From: Polycyclovorans sp964425915
Lineage (GTDB): Bacteria > Pseudomonadota > Gammaproteobacteria > Nevskiales > Nevskiaceae
Assembly (NCBI GenBank): GCA_964425915.1
Contig: CAYROO010000001.1
Coordinates: forward strand, 558,001-622,000
Direction of reading: 5' to 3'
Length of the DNA stretch: 64,000 bases
Shown: positions 32,363-40,778 of the stretch, in pieces
Numbering within the stretch: the first letter of the stretch is position 1
How the letters are laid out: each line of letters begins with the position of its first letter
Position numbers and translations under genes: made by a program
Notes under the pieces: model-generated
Told to the model about the DNA's origin: nothing
Databases searched by the model: none
The model's input: the letters and a program-made list of their open reading frames with translations, nothing else

Positions 32363-32808
32363 TCTTTCAGGCGGCGCTGCAGCCTGAGACCCGCGCCGCC
32401 ATCTTCGTAGTAGTCCGGCAACGCCCGCCACACCTGATAGCCCAGGCGCGCGTAGAGCGCGCGTGCGGCTGCGTTGTCTTCTCGCACCTCCAGACGCACC
32501 CTGTCGCAGCCTCGGTTGCGGGCTTCATGTTCGGCCCGTTCGACCAGGGACTGGGCGATGCCCTGTCCGCGCGCCTGCGGTGCGACCACCAACGAATAGA
32601 TGCGTGCCACCCGACTGCCACGTCTGAGCAGCAGCACCAGATTACCCACACAGGTGTCACCCTGCGCCGCCACCCATACGCAGGCCGAGGTGCTGCGCAG
32701 CAGATGCCGAATGCCGCGCATCGGCATCCGGTCGGTGGGAAACAGCGCCTCCAGCGCCAACATCGCCCCGGCGTCGCCGGGCACGGCGCGCCTGAGCGTC
32801 ACGGTCAT
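32359..32808 (-). CDS. GNAT N-acyltransferase
   Basis: A 149-residue acetyl-CoA-dependent acyltransferase resembling RimI-type GNATs. The acetyl-CoA motif A is IYSLVVAPQARGQGIAQSLVERAE, followed by RLEVREDNAAARALYARLGY (motif B). The acceptor is unknown. Its ATG overlaps the stop of the upstream RimK-like ATP-grasp gene (ATGA), so the two are co-translated and probably modify the same substrate. Related loci I recall carry a C39-peptidase domain fused to the GNAT; none is present here. Confidence 0.88.
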   Translation of the reverse strand: MTVTLRRAVPGDAGAMLALEALFPTDRMPMRGIRHLLRSTSACVWVAAQGDTCVGNLVLLLRRGSRVARIYSLVVAPQARGQGIAQSLVERAEHEARNRGCDRVRLEVREDNAAARALYARLGYQVWRALPDYYEDGGAGLRLQRRLKD

Positions 32809-34265
32809 GAGCGCGTGCGCGCCTCCAGCCGCTTGATGAAGTACTCCATCACCTTGCGATAGAGCGCCTCGCGCAGCACCAGGTCTTCCACCCCGAAGTC
32901 GATGTTGGGGTTGTCGTTCACCTCGATGACTTTCACCACTTTGCCGAACTGCTTGAGGTCCACCCCATAGAGTCCGTTGCCCACCGCGCGCGCCGCCTGG
33001 ACGGCGATCTGCACCACCTGCGGGGGCGCGTCGGCAATATCAAGGGTTTCGTGATTGCCCTCATGCTTGGCGCCCTTGTCGTCGCGCTTCACCACCTGCC
33101 AGTGGTCCTTGGCCATGTAGTAGCGACAGGCATAGAGCGGCTGCCCATCGAGCACGCCGACCCGCCAGTCATACTCGGTCGGCTCGAAGCGCTGCGCAAT
33201 GATGAGATCGGAACGCTCGAGCAGCTCCCGTGTCTGACGCTTGAGTTCGGTCTCGGTCTCGACCTTGATCACGCCCTTTGAGAACTGTGAATCCGGCTGC
33301 TTGAGCACGCATGGAAAGCCCAGCTCACGCGCGACGTGGCTGACATTGCCACGGTGAATCATCATCGTCGCAGGCTGCGGGATTCGATGGCGGTCCATCA
33401 GCTGCGCCAGGAACACCTTGTTGGCGGCCCGCAGAATGGAGACGGGGTCGTCGACCACCACCAGGCCTTCGCGTGCGGCGCGCCGGGAGAAGCGATAGGT
33501 GTGGTGATTGACGGCGGTGGTCTCGCGAATGAACAGCGCATCGAACTCGGCGACATGGCCATAGTCGCCCTTGTCGAGAAACTCGACATCGATCCCCAAG
33601 TCTTCGGCCGCCCGCTCGAAAAGGCGCAGGGCCCGCGCGTTTGATGGCGGCTCCTTCTCCTCGTCGTTGACCAGTATCGCCAGATCGTAGCGCGCCGACT
33701 CGCGCTTGATCCGCGGCGGGCGCTTGCGTAGGAAGTAATCATGCGCCGCCTCGAGCAGAAACTCGTGATGGCTTTCCGGCACCTCGCCGAGCGCCACTGC
33801 GTTGATCGCGTCGACCTTCCAGGCATCCCCCCGAAAGACGAAGTCGACCTTCAGCAGAGGCGCCGGAAACAGGTTGAACAGCGCCCGTGCCAGTCGCTCG
33901 TGGCGCTTGGCCATGCTGCGACTGAAATAGACGTTGAGGGTGTAGCGCTCGGAGCCGATCCGCGCCAGCGATTGTTCGATCAGCTCATCAACCTCGTCGT
34001 TGATGATGCGCGGCCCGTCTGCCAGCTTCAGATCCTGAATGGTGGTCACCTCCGGCAGCGCGGTGTGACCACGGGCACTGGCCAACAGTGACACGTAGTA
34101 GCCAGTGCTCTGGTAGGAGAATGAACGGCAGAGGTTATAGACCCGGGTGCGCCGGGCGCGCACGTAGCGCTCGTCGGTCAGGTACTCCCAGGCGGTGGCA
34201 ACGGTCACCGCAGGCACTTCAAGTGGCCAGTCACTGCGCTGGTCAACCACCACCAAGCCGTTCAT
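32805..34265 (-). CDS. RimK-like ATP-grasp ligase with N-terminal RLAN-type domain
   Basis: A 486-residue protein. The N-terminal half (~1-190) looks like the RimK-like ATP-grasp N-terminal domain (VVVDQRSDWP, YVRARRTRVYNLCRSFSYQSTGYYVSLLA). The C-terminal ATP-grasp domain has VDDPVSILRAANKVFLAQLM, PCVLKQPDSQFSKGV, IIAQRFEPTEYDWRVGVLDG and KVIEVNDNPNIDFGVED with the metal-binding Glu/Asn. Such enzymes ligate amino acids to carboxylates; the substrate is unknown. ATG 34265 is preferred (GAGG 11 nt upstream) over an in-frame GTG at 34277. Confidence 0.88.
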   Translation of the reverse strand: MNGLVVVDQRSDWPLEVPAVTVATAWEYLTDERYVRARRTRVYNLCRSFSYQSTGYYVSLLASARGHTALPEVTTIQDLKLADGPRIINDEVDELIEQSLARIGSERYTLNVYFSRSMAKRHERLARALFNLFPAPLLKVDFVFRGDAWKVDAINAVALGEVPESHHEFLLEAAHDYFLRKRPPRIKRESARYDLAILVNDEEKEPPSNARALRLFERAAEDLGIDVEFLDKGDYGHVAEFDALFIRETTAVNHHTYRFSRRAAREGLVVVDDPVSILRAANKVFLAQLMDRHRIPQPATMMIHRGNVSHVARELGFPCVLKQPDSQFSKGVIKVETETELKRQTRELLERSDLIIAQRFEPTEYDWRVGVLDGQPLYACRYYMAKDHWQVVKRDDKGAKHEGNHETLDIADAPPQVVQIAVQAARAVGNGLYGVDLKQFGKVVKVIEVNDNPNIDFGVEDLVLREALYRKVMEYFIKRLEARTRS

Positions 34266-34484
34266 GACAGAGCGCACCTCGGTGCTGCGTCAACGTCGTC
34301 GGGCATGGGGGCAAGGCGCTCCTGGCGGGTGATGTGATGAATGGCGCGGATGCTAGGGGACCCGCGCCTCGGTTGTCACCTGCCCCCCGGATCAGACGCC
34401 AGCGGCGCTGCATCCGACCACAAAGCCCCTTTCATCAGGCTGCCACCCACAGGGCAGGCGGTCCTGTTAAACTCAAACCGTTTT

Positions 34485-34500
34485 GTCAACACTTGTGCAC
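34485..34500. promoter_or_regulatory. Imperfect palindrome before the desaturase gene
   Basis: GTCAACACTTGTGCAC has 5 of 7 matching positions in its outer arms and ends 4 bp before the desaturase ATG. It resembles, from memory, the operator of DesT-type repressors of desaturase genes. The assignment is tentative. Confidence 0.25.
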
Positions 34501-34504
34501 TGAA

Positions 34505-35653
34505 ATGGCTTCTGCTTCCTTTGATCGCGCGCCCTGGAACTGGCCCGCGGTCTTCATGTTCCTGATCACCACGGTCCCCGTCCTGACGGTGTTTCCCTGG
34601 TATGCCCTGACCGTGGGATTCGACACCTTCGAAGTGGTCTGGTGCGTGATCCTGCTGTTTGCCACCGGGCTTTCCATCACCGCCGGCTACCATCGGCTGT
34701 GGGCGCATCGGGCCTACGAAGCACACCCCATTCTCAAGGTGTTCTTCATGCTGTTCGGGGCGATGAGCTTGCAGAACAGCATCCTGGTATGGGCCTCGAT
34801 GCACCGGGTCCACCACAAGCATGTCGACGACGAGGATCACGACCCCTACTCCGCCCGCCGCGGCCTATGGTTCTCCCACATCGGCTGGATGCTGAAGAAC
34901 TATCCCAGCGCCGAGCTGGACTACAGCAATGCGCGCGATCTCAAGGAAGACCCGATCGTCATGTTCCAGCACCGCCATTATCTGGCGCTGGCGCTGGCGA
35001 TGAACTTCGGCGTGCCGATCCTGCTTGGGCTTTGGCACGGAGACATCTGGGGCAGCGTGCTGATGGCCGGCCTGCTGCGCCTGGTGATCAGCCACCATGT
35101 CACCTTCTTCATCAATTCCTTGGCCCACTTCTGGGGCCGTCGCCCCTACACGGTGGCCAACACCGCCCGCGACAACGACCTGTTGGCACTGGTCACCTAT
35201 GGCGAGGGCTATCACAACTACCACCACCTGTTTCAGTGGGACTACCGCAACGGCATCCGCTGGTGGCAGTACGACCCCACCAAGTGGCTGATCGCCAGCT
35301 GCAGTTGGGTGGGGCTGACGCGCAACCTCAAGCGGGTCCCTGAGTTCGTGGTACGCCGCGCCATGCTGCAGCGCCAGTTTGAGGCTGCGCGCGAGCGCCT
35401 TGCCAAGCTGGATGAGGCACCGGACAACCCCAAGCTGGCCAACCTGCAGCTGCTCTTGGAACACGAGTGGCAGCACTATTCCCAGACCCTCGCGGAGTGG
35501 AAGCAGCTGCAGTCCGAACGCTTCGAAGCCGCCAAGCAACAGCTGGCCGATCAATGGGAGAGCAGTGAGGTCCGCCGCCGCCTGCAGGGGCTGGAGTCTT
35601 CACTGAAGCAGCAGTACCAGCGCGTTCGCCTGCTGCATCTGCAGGCCACCTGA
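34505..35653 (+). CDS. Membrane fatty-acid (acyl-CoA delta-9 type) desaturase
   Basis: Di-iron membrane desaturase of 382 residues that adjusts membrane fluidity. Three histidine boxes are visible: HRLWAH, HRVHH and HNYHH, with hydrophobic segments before and between them (residues ~10-60 and ~150-200). The C-terminal ~90 residues are charged and helical, an extension beyond the catalytic core. The ATG at 34505 gives the usual short N-terminus; no clear ribosome site is visible and a possible operator abuts the start. It is transcribed alone, divergent from the ATP-grasp gene. Confidence 0.93.
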   Translation: MASASFDRAPWNWPAVFMFLITTVPVLTVFPWYALTVGFDTFEVVWCVILLFATGLSITAGYHRLWAHRAYEAHPILKVFFMLFGAMSLQNSILVWASMHRVHHKHVDDEDHDPYSARRGLWFSHIGWMLKNYPSAELDYSNARDLKEDPIVMFQHRHYLALALAMNFGVPILLGLWHGDIWGSVLMAGLLRLVISHHVTFFINSLAHFWGRRPYTVANTARDNDLLALVTYGEGYHNYHHLFQWDYRNGIRWWQYDPTKWLIASCSWVGLTRNLKRVPEFVVRRAMLQRQFEAARERLAKLDEAPDNPKLANLQLLLEHEWQHYSQTLAEWKQLQSERFEAAKQQLADQWESSEVRRRLQGLESSLKQQYQRVRLLHLQAT

Positions 35654-35676
35654 TCCCGAGATGACACCGCCCCCGG

Positions 35677-36243
35677 TCAGTAACGGCTGGGGGCCGGTGG
35701 GATGGGGGCCCCCGGCCCCAGCGCGTAGAGATAATCGCGGTAACGCCGCAGCTCCCGCAGGTAGCGATCCTGCGCACGAAGGTCTGCACGCGTGGTCCGG
35801 CGCTCCTCATCGGTCAACTGCTTGTCCCTCAGGCGGTCTTCCAGCCGGCCCTGGTCGGCGCTGACGCGCTCCAGCTCGCTGTCGGCCTGATACCGCGCCG
35901 CCCCCAGGCGGTACGGGGGCAGGAACTGCGCTTCGCGATCCAGCGGGCAGACTTCGGCGTAGGAGCGCCCGCTGATGCCCTCTTCGTAACCACGATCAGC
36001 CGTGCAATAGCTCAGCAGGCCAATTTGATGCCCGGCCGACCACGCCGACGCGTTGGCGACCACCCCGTACTCTTCGCAGTCGCTGCGGTAGTCATGGATC
36101 CGGCTGGCGACGACGCCGTTGTAGCCGTCGCGCAGCCCGCGTTCGTGCCAGTCGACGGTATGGCACTCGGCCTCTGACAACGACGCACAGCCCTGAAGGG
36201 CAGCCACGGCGAGCAGCGTCAACCCCCAACGCTCAGGCCGCAT
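35677..36243 (-). CDS. DUF2799 lipoprotein
   Basis: A 188-residue protein of unknown function. ATG 36243 gives a lipoprotein signal (MRPERWGLTLLAVAALQGC), so the upstream open frame is not used. The mature part has the DUF2799-type core ECHTVDWHERGLRDGYNG, YCTADRGYEEGISGRSYAEVCP and a helical ELERVSADQGRLEDRLRDKQLT region. It overlaps the 3' end of rppH by 11 bp and is probably co-transcribed with it. Confidence 0.85.
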   Translation of the reverse strand: MRPERWGLTLLAVAALQGCASLSEAECHTVDWHERGLRDGYNGVVASRIHDYRSDCEEYGVVANASAWSAGHQIGLLSYCTADRGYEEGISGRSYAEVCPLDREAQFLPPYRLGAARYQADSELERVSADQGRLEDRLRDKQLTDEERRTTRADLRAQDRYLRELRRYRDYLYALGPGAPIPPAPSRY

Positions 36244-36733
36244 GGGACACCGGGTCGTGAAACGGATGAACCAGCGGCGCCAACTCCTCCAGCGCTTTGC
36301 GGTACACCTCGCGCTTGAACGGGACGACTTCGTCCAGCGGCCGCCAGTAGTCCACCCAGCGCCAGCCGTCGAATTCCGGGTGGCCGGCGGCATCAAAGCG
36401 GATCAGGCTTTCCTCGCCCAAGAGTCGCAAGGCGAACCATCGCTGCTTCTGGCCAATACAGGTGCGGCCACGGCGGCGACGGATGTAACGCTTGGGGAGG
36501 CGGTAACGCAGCCATTCGCGGGTACAGCCGATCACGGCTACGTGCTCGGGCAACAGCCCCAGCTCCTCGTGCAGCTCGCGGTACATGGCCTCTTCGGGCG
36601 ATTCCCCACCATCAATGCCGCCCTGCGGGAACTGCCAGGCATCCTGACCCAGCCGCTTGGCCCACAGGACCGCGCCGGCGTCACCCGTGAGGATGATGCC
36701 CACATTCGGTCTGAAGCCATCTCGGTCAATCAC
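36233..36733 (-). CDS. rppH: RNA pyrophosphohydrolase
   Basis: Nudix hydrolase that removes pyrophosphate from mRNA 5' ends to trigger decay. The Nudix box is GGIDGGESPEEAMYRELHEELGL; family segments DGFRPNVGI, WQFPQGG, EWLRYRLPKR, CIGQKQRWFALRL and EFDGWRWVDYW all match RppH. GTG 36733 gives the conserved start MIDRDGFRPNVG (166 residues); a GTG six codons upstream is an alternative. It is divergent from a HAD phosphatase gene, a common pairing. Confidence 0.95.
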   Translation of the reverse strand: MIDRDGFRPNVGIILTGDAGAVLWAKRLGQDAWQFPQGGIDGGESPEEAMYRELHEELGLLPEHVAVIGCTREWLRYRLPKRYIRRRRGRTCIGQKQRWFALRLLGEESLIRFDAAGHPEFDGWRWVDYWRPLDEVVPFKREVYRKALEELAPLVHPFHDPVSHAA

Positions 36734-36802
36734 GGCCAGAAAATCCGTCACAATTCTGTCTGATTCTTCCACAGCGCCGCGCTGTCGGCTACCGGATATT
36801 GC

Positions 36803-37459
36803 ATGCAACTCGCCATCTTCGATCTTGACCATACGCTGCTGGCGGGTGACTCCGACCTGCTCTGGGGCCAGTACCTGTGCCGTCTGGGGGTGGTTGACCC
36901 GGCGCACTATGCACGCGAGAACCTGCGCTTCTACCAGGAATACCAGGCGGGCACGCTGGACATCCACGCCTTCGCCGCGTTCAGCCTGAAGCCACTCACC
37001 GAGCATTCCCGTGCGCAGCTGGAGGCCTGGCGTGCCGACTTCGTCCGCGAGGTGATCGAACCGATCATCTGCCCCGGGGCGGAACCCCTGATCGCGCGAC
37101 ACCAGGCGGAAGGCGCCACCACCCTGATCATGACCGCCACCAACCGCTTCATCACTGAACCCATTGCCGAACGGTTGGGCGTGCATCACCTGATCGCGAC
37201 TGATCCGGAAGAGCAGGACGGCCGCTTTACCGGCCGCATCGCCGGCACGCCTAATTTCCAGGGCGGCAAGGTGACCCGGCTGGGCCAGTGGCGTGCAGCA
37301 CAAGGCATTGATGCCGCCCACGTCACGTTCTACAGCGACTCGCGCAACGACCTGCCGCTGCTGGAAGTGGCAGACACCGCGGTGGCGGTCGACCCGGATG
37401 ACGTCCTCAGGGCGACAGCGGAAGCGCGTGGCTGGCCGGTGATCTCGCTGCGCAGCTAG
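36803..37459 (+). CDS. HAD-IB family phosphatase (SerB-like)
   Basis: A 218-residue haloacid-dehalogenase phosphatase. Motif I is DLDHTLL with the nucleophile and acid/base Asp residues, motif II is MTATNRF, the motif III lysine is in GGKVTRL, and motif IV is YSDSRNDLPLL. The cap segment between motifs I and II is helical, as in the SerB/HAD-IB class. The substrate is a small phosphomonoester that cannot be specified. It is divergent from rppH. Confidence 0.9.
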   Translation: MQLAIFDLDHTLLAGDSDLLWGQYLCRLGVVDPAHYARENLRFYQEYQAGTLDIHAFAAFSLKPLTEHSRAQLEAWRADFVREVIEPIICPGAEPLIARHQAEGATTLIMTATNRFITEPIAERLGVHHLIATDPEEQDGRFTGRIAGTPNFQGGKVTRLGQWRAAQGIDAAHVTFYSDSRNDLPLLEVADTAVAVDPDDVLRATAEARGWPVISLRS

Positions 37460-37578
37460 TCCGTCCCGATCCGCTCCCCGTGGCAGGACCTTCAGCGTCC
37501 TGGCACGGCCCATCGTGCAAGAGTCCACGTCCCCTAGCGCCGAAGGCCCCTTCGCCGCCGCTCCACTCTCAGTGTTGA

Positions 37579-37607
37579 TTGATTAGTTAATTAATACTTG
37601 GTATACC
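37579..37607 (+). promoter_or_regulatory. Promoter with overlapping operator for the nitrogen cluster
   Basis: TTGATT (37579-37584) and TATACC (37602-37607) are spaced 17 nt, a good sigma-70 arrangement. The pseudo-palindrome TTGATTA-GT-TAATTAA (37579-37594) covers the -35 element. Its 12 bases TGATTAGTTAAT (37580-37591) recur exactly in the torF/DUF1116 divergent region (43269-43280), pointing to one repressor, most simply the TetR protein of this cluster. Confidence 0.6.
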
Positions 37608-37678
37608 GTCTCTGCCGGCGTTAAACCGGCATTCAAACAGGCCGTCCGATCCCGGCGGCAATGACCAAGGAGAAGGAG

Positions 37679-39037
37679 ATGGACACGCTGAACCCGGTCG
37701 ATCCGGAGCACATTTCGAAGGCAAAGACGTTGGCGGATGCGGGCGTCAAGTACGCGATGGCCAGTTGGGTGGATATCAACGGCCGACCACGCGCCAAGAG
37801 CACGCCCATCAAGCGGTTTCCGGAACTGATGTCGGGCTTCGCTCGCTACACGCCACGCGGTATCTGTGGCATCGGCGAAATGAACCCAGTTGAAGAAGAA
37901 GCGACTGCACGTCCCGATCTCGACACGCTGACCGTACTTCCATGGGACCGGCGCTTTGCCTGGATGGCCTCAGACCTGTGGTCGGACCGTGGTGAACCGT
38001 TCGAGCTGTGTCCACGATCCATCCTAAAGCGCCAACTGTCCAAACTGGCTGCAGAAGGACTGAGCTGCACACTCGGGGTAGAGCCCGAGTTCTACGTTTT
38101 CAAGCCCGAATCCCAGCGGCCGGGCGCCGACCGGCTTGAGGCGCCATCCCCCGTTGCGGATGTCAGGCCCAGCCCGGCCTACGACGTTGAAACCAAACTC
38201 GACACCGCAGACTTCCTGGATCGCGCGGTGGATTACATGGGCGAGCTTGGTCTAGAAGCCTTCGGCGTTGGCGCTGAAGGAGGCGCTGGTCAGTACGAGA
38301 TCGACTTCTACCATAAGACTATGCTGGAGATGTGCGACAGACTCACCCTGTTCCGCCTGATGCTGCGCCAGCTCGCGAAAGAATTCGGGTTACGCGTTTC
38401 ATTCATGCCCAAGCCGTTCGCCAACGTCTGGGGTTCCGGAGCGCATTTCAACATGGGCCTATACCGGGGCGATGCGAACGGGGCAAGCATCCTTCGCGAT
38501 GGCAACCGGCAATGGACCGCGGAGAGCCGGTCGTTCGTCGCTGGCATCCTCAAACATGCGAAAGCGATCACCGCGATATCCAACCCCTTGGTCAACTCCT
38601 ATCGGCGATTGGTCCCGCGCCTGGTCGACGGCTCCGTTTCATGGGCACCGATCAAGATCAGCTATGGGCTCAACAACCGGTCCTGCATGATTCGACTACC
38701 CGAGAACCGCCCGGCCATTGAGAATCGCAGTATCGACCCGGCAGCGAATCCTTATCTGGTCTCTGCATATTTGCTGGCTGCTGGGATGGAAGGTATTCGC
38801 GACGGCCTGGACCCGGGTCCTGCTGCAGACTTCCTTACGTACTCGCACGACGACATTCCTCAGCTGCCACGCACATTGGCGGACGCGTTAACCGCCTTTG
38901 AACGCGACGAGCTCGCACACGAGGTCTTTTCACCCGGATTCGTCAAGGACTACACCCGCAAGAAACGTGACGATTGGGAAGCCAGCCACCTGGCGGTACC
39001 TGAGTCCGAGCGAAACGAGAACCTGCTTTACACCTAG
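37679..39037 (+). CDS. Glutamine-synthetase-like ligase (GlnT/type III-like)
   Basis: A 452-residue member of the glutamine synthetase family, close to the GlnT/gamma-glutamylmethylamide-synthetase-like branch rather than housekeeping GlnA. Catalytic-domain motifs: VEPEFYVF, GAEGGAGQYEIDF, GSGAHFNMGLY, NSYRRLVP and ENRSIDPAANPYL. It would join glutamate to ammonia or another amine with ATP. ATG 37679 follows a strong AAGGAG at 6 nt; an ATG six codons earlier has no ribosome site. It is the first gene of a run with an NCS1 permease and a glutaminase, which suggests a gamma-glutamyl pathway for an imported N compound (inference). Confidence 0.88.
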   Translation: MDTLNPVDPEHISKAKTLADAGVKYAMASWVDINGRPRAKSTPIKRFPELMSGFARYTPRGICGIGEMNPVEEEATARPDLDTLTVLPWDRRFAWMASDLWSDRGEPFELCPRSILKRQLSKLAAEGLSCTLGVEPEFYVFKPESQRPGADRLEAPSPVADVRPSPAYDVETKLDTADFLDRAVDYMGELGLEAFGVGAEGGAGQYEIDFYHKTMLEMCDRLTLFRLMLRQLAKEFGLRVSFMPKPFANVWGSGAHFNMGLYRGDANGASILRDGNRQWTAESRSFVAGILKHAKAITAISNPLVNSYRRLVPRLVDGSVSWAPIKISYGLNNRSCMIRLPENRPAIENRSIDPAANPYLVSAYLLAAGMEGIRDGLDPGPAADFLTYSHDDIPQLPRTLADALTAFERDELAHEVFSPGFVKDYTRKKRDDWEASHLAVPESERNENLLYT

Positions 39038-39054
39038 TCCCACTAGGCTTTTGC

Positions 39055-39079
39055 GTCGGCGGGCATCCTGCCCGCCGAC
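39055..39079 (+). terminator. GC hairpin after the synthetase-like gene
   Basis: GTCGGCGGGC-ATCCT-GCCCGCCGAC, a perfect 10-bp stem starting 17 bp after the stop. Only a weak T content follows, so it may attenuate rather than stop transcription into the permease gene. Confidence 0.55.
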
Positions 39080-39165
39080 ACTCTTCACCACCCTAGCTAA
39101 ATGAGCGCACTTATCGCCTGAACGACCTTGCTGCCGTCCAGACAAAAAATATGAGGAGAAGTAGC

Positions 39166-40707
39166 GTGGATACCAATGACCCCTATGTGCCGCCGCCCCG
39201 CGAGATCGAGCTGATCGATCGCGTCGGACGCATCGAAAACGTCGGCGTCGATTACATCCCTGAGGACCAGCGAAAATCATCGCTCGCGAACGTTTTCTGG
39301 ATACTTTTCGGCGGCAGCATGACGTTCGGAATTATCGTCATCGGATGGATACCGGTCTCACTGGGACTGGGCTGGTGGGATGCACTGAGTGCCATCGTTG
39401 TGGGCACTGCAGTCGGCTCGACACTGCTGGCGCCCATGTCACTGTTCGGCCCCAAAACCGGCACCAACAGTCCCGTTTCCAGCGGTGCCCATTTTGGCGC
39501 GGTCGGAAGGCTGATCGGCTCTGCCCTGGGGGTGGCGGCGTGCATCGTCTTTGCCGCACTGTCGGTTTGGGCCGCTGGCGACGTGCTGGCCGGCAGCACA
39601 GCACGGCTATTCGGGGAATCCGAAGCTGGGTTCGGGTTGCAGGCGACGGCCTACGCCTGCGTATCGGCGGTGATGATTGGGGTTGCCGTAATGGGGCATG
39701 CCAACATGGTGGCCTTCTGTAAGCTCATGGTGCCCACAGCCGGTGTCCTGATGGTACTTGGGGTTTACGCTCTGTATCCGCAGTTTGACGCCGAATACGC
39801 TGGCGGTGATTACGCCCTTGGGTCGTTCTGGCCGACCTGGTTCGCGGGCGCGATCGCCTGCGCTGCTACCACAAACTCATACGGCCCATACGCCGGCGAC
39901 TGGACTCGTCATATTCCCAGTGGGAAGTACAGAACCTGGCAATTGCTGGCGGTCACATGGCTGGGTGGCTTCATCGGCATGGGTGGCGCCTATGTGTTCG
40001 GCGCGTACACTGCTGTGACCTTCGTCGATCCCGCCATGAACTACGCATTGGGTCTGGTCCAGGCATCACCCGACTGGTACATCGTACCGTTGTTGTACAT
40101 CGGCCTGGTGGCAGGAACGGCGCAGGCAGTCATCAACATCTACAGCATGGGCCTGGATTTCTCCGCGATCGTGCCCCAGCTGAGTCGGGTTCAGAATACC
40201 GTCATTCTGGGCCTCGTCTCGACCGCGCTGGTCTATGTGGGCGCAGTCTACGAGCAGGTCTCGTACCTGGTGAGTTCCTTCCTCGGGATCCTGGTTATCC
40301 TCGGGAGTCCTTGGGTGATCATCAACGTCATCGGCATGCTGAACCGGCGCGGCCACTACTATCCGGGCCACCTGCAGGTGTTCAATCGCGGTGAAATTGG
40401 TGGCCGGTACTGGTTTTGGCATGGCCTCAACCTACAAGCCTTCGTCGCATGGCTATGCGGTGTCGCCGCTGGGGCGCTGTTCATCAACACGGGCTGGTAC
40501 GTGGGCATTGGTGCGACCCTGCTGGGCGGCGCAGACATCGGCATGGTGATCTCGATGGCGACAACAGCGCTTGTCTACACAAGTCTTCTGTTTCTGGTTC
40601 CCGAGCCCCACTACGTGTTTGGACCGGCGGGCGCGCTGTTCCGCCAGGATCGACACGCCGGGGCACCGCCAGCCGTCGTCAAGAAAGACGGCTACTTCAA
40701 CCTGTGA
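39166..40707 (+). CDS. NCS1-family permease (purine/cytosine/allantoin type)
   Basis: Inner-membrane nucleobase-cation-symport-1 transporter, 513 residues, with about 12 hydrophobic segments. Family marks: an N-terminal IENVGVDYIPEDQR before the first helix, LGLGWWDALSAIVVGTAVGS, KTGTNSPVSSGAHFGAVGRL, and TTNSYGPYAGDWTRHIP. GTG 39166 is chosen because AGGAG lies 7 nt upstream; the ATG at 39151 overlaps that ribosome site. The substrate could be a purine, pyrimidine, hydantoin or allantoin. It sits between two glutamine-chemistry enzymes. Confidence 0.9.
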   Translation: MDTNDPYVPPPREIELIDRVGRIENVGVDYIPEDQRKSSLANVFWILFGGSMTFGIIVIGWIPVSLGLGWWDALSAIVVGTAVGSTLLAPMSLFGPKTGTNSPVSSGAHFGAVGRLIGSALGVAACIVFAALSVWAAGDVLAGSTARLFGESEAGFGLQATAYACVSAVMIGVAVMGHANMVAFCKLMVPTAGVLMVLGVYALYPQFDAEYAGGDYALGSFWPTWFAGAIACAATTNSYGPYAGDWTRHIPSGKYRTWQLLAVTWLGGFIGMGGAYVFGAYTAVTFVDPAMNYALGLVQASPDWYIVPLLYIGLVAGTAQAVINIYSMGLDFSAIVPQLSRVQNTVILGLVSTALVYVGAVYEQVSYLVSSFLGILVILGSPWVIINVIGMLNRRGHYYPGHLQVFNRGEIGGRYWFWHGLNLQAFVAWLCGVAAGALFINTGWYVGIGATLLGGADIGMVISMATTALVYTSLLFLVPEPHYVFGPAGALFRQDRHAGAPPAVVKKDGYFNL

Positions 40708-40712
40708 CATGA

Positions 40713-40746
40713 CGGCGACCGCAGGCCTTTCCGCCTGCGGTCGCCG
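40713..40746 (+). terminator. Strong GC hairpin between the permease and glutaminase genes
   Basis: CGGCGACCGCAGGC-CTTTCC-GCCTGCGGTCGCCG, a perfect 14-bp stem starting 5 bp after the permease stop, without a T-run. It is likely an mRNA-processing or attenuating structure. Confidence 0.6.
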
Positions 40747-40778
40747 CACAGCCGATCCGAGCCGACACCGTCTGGACC

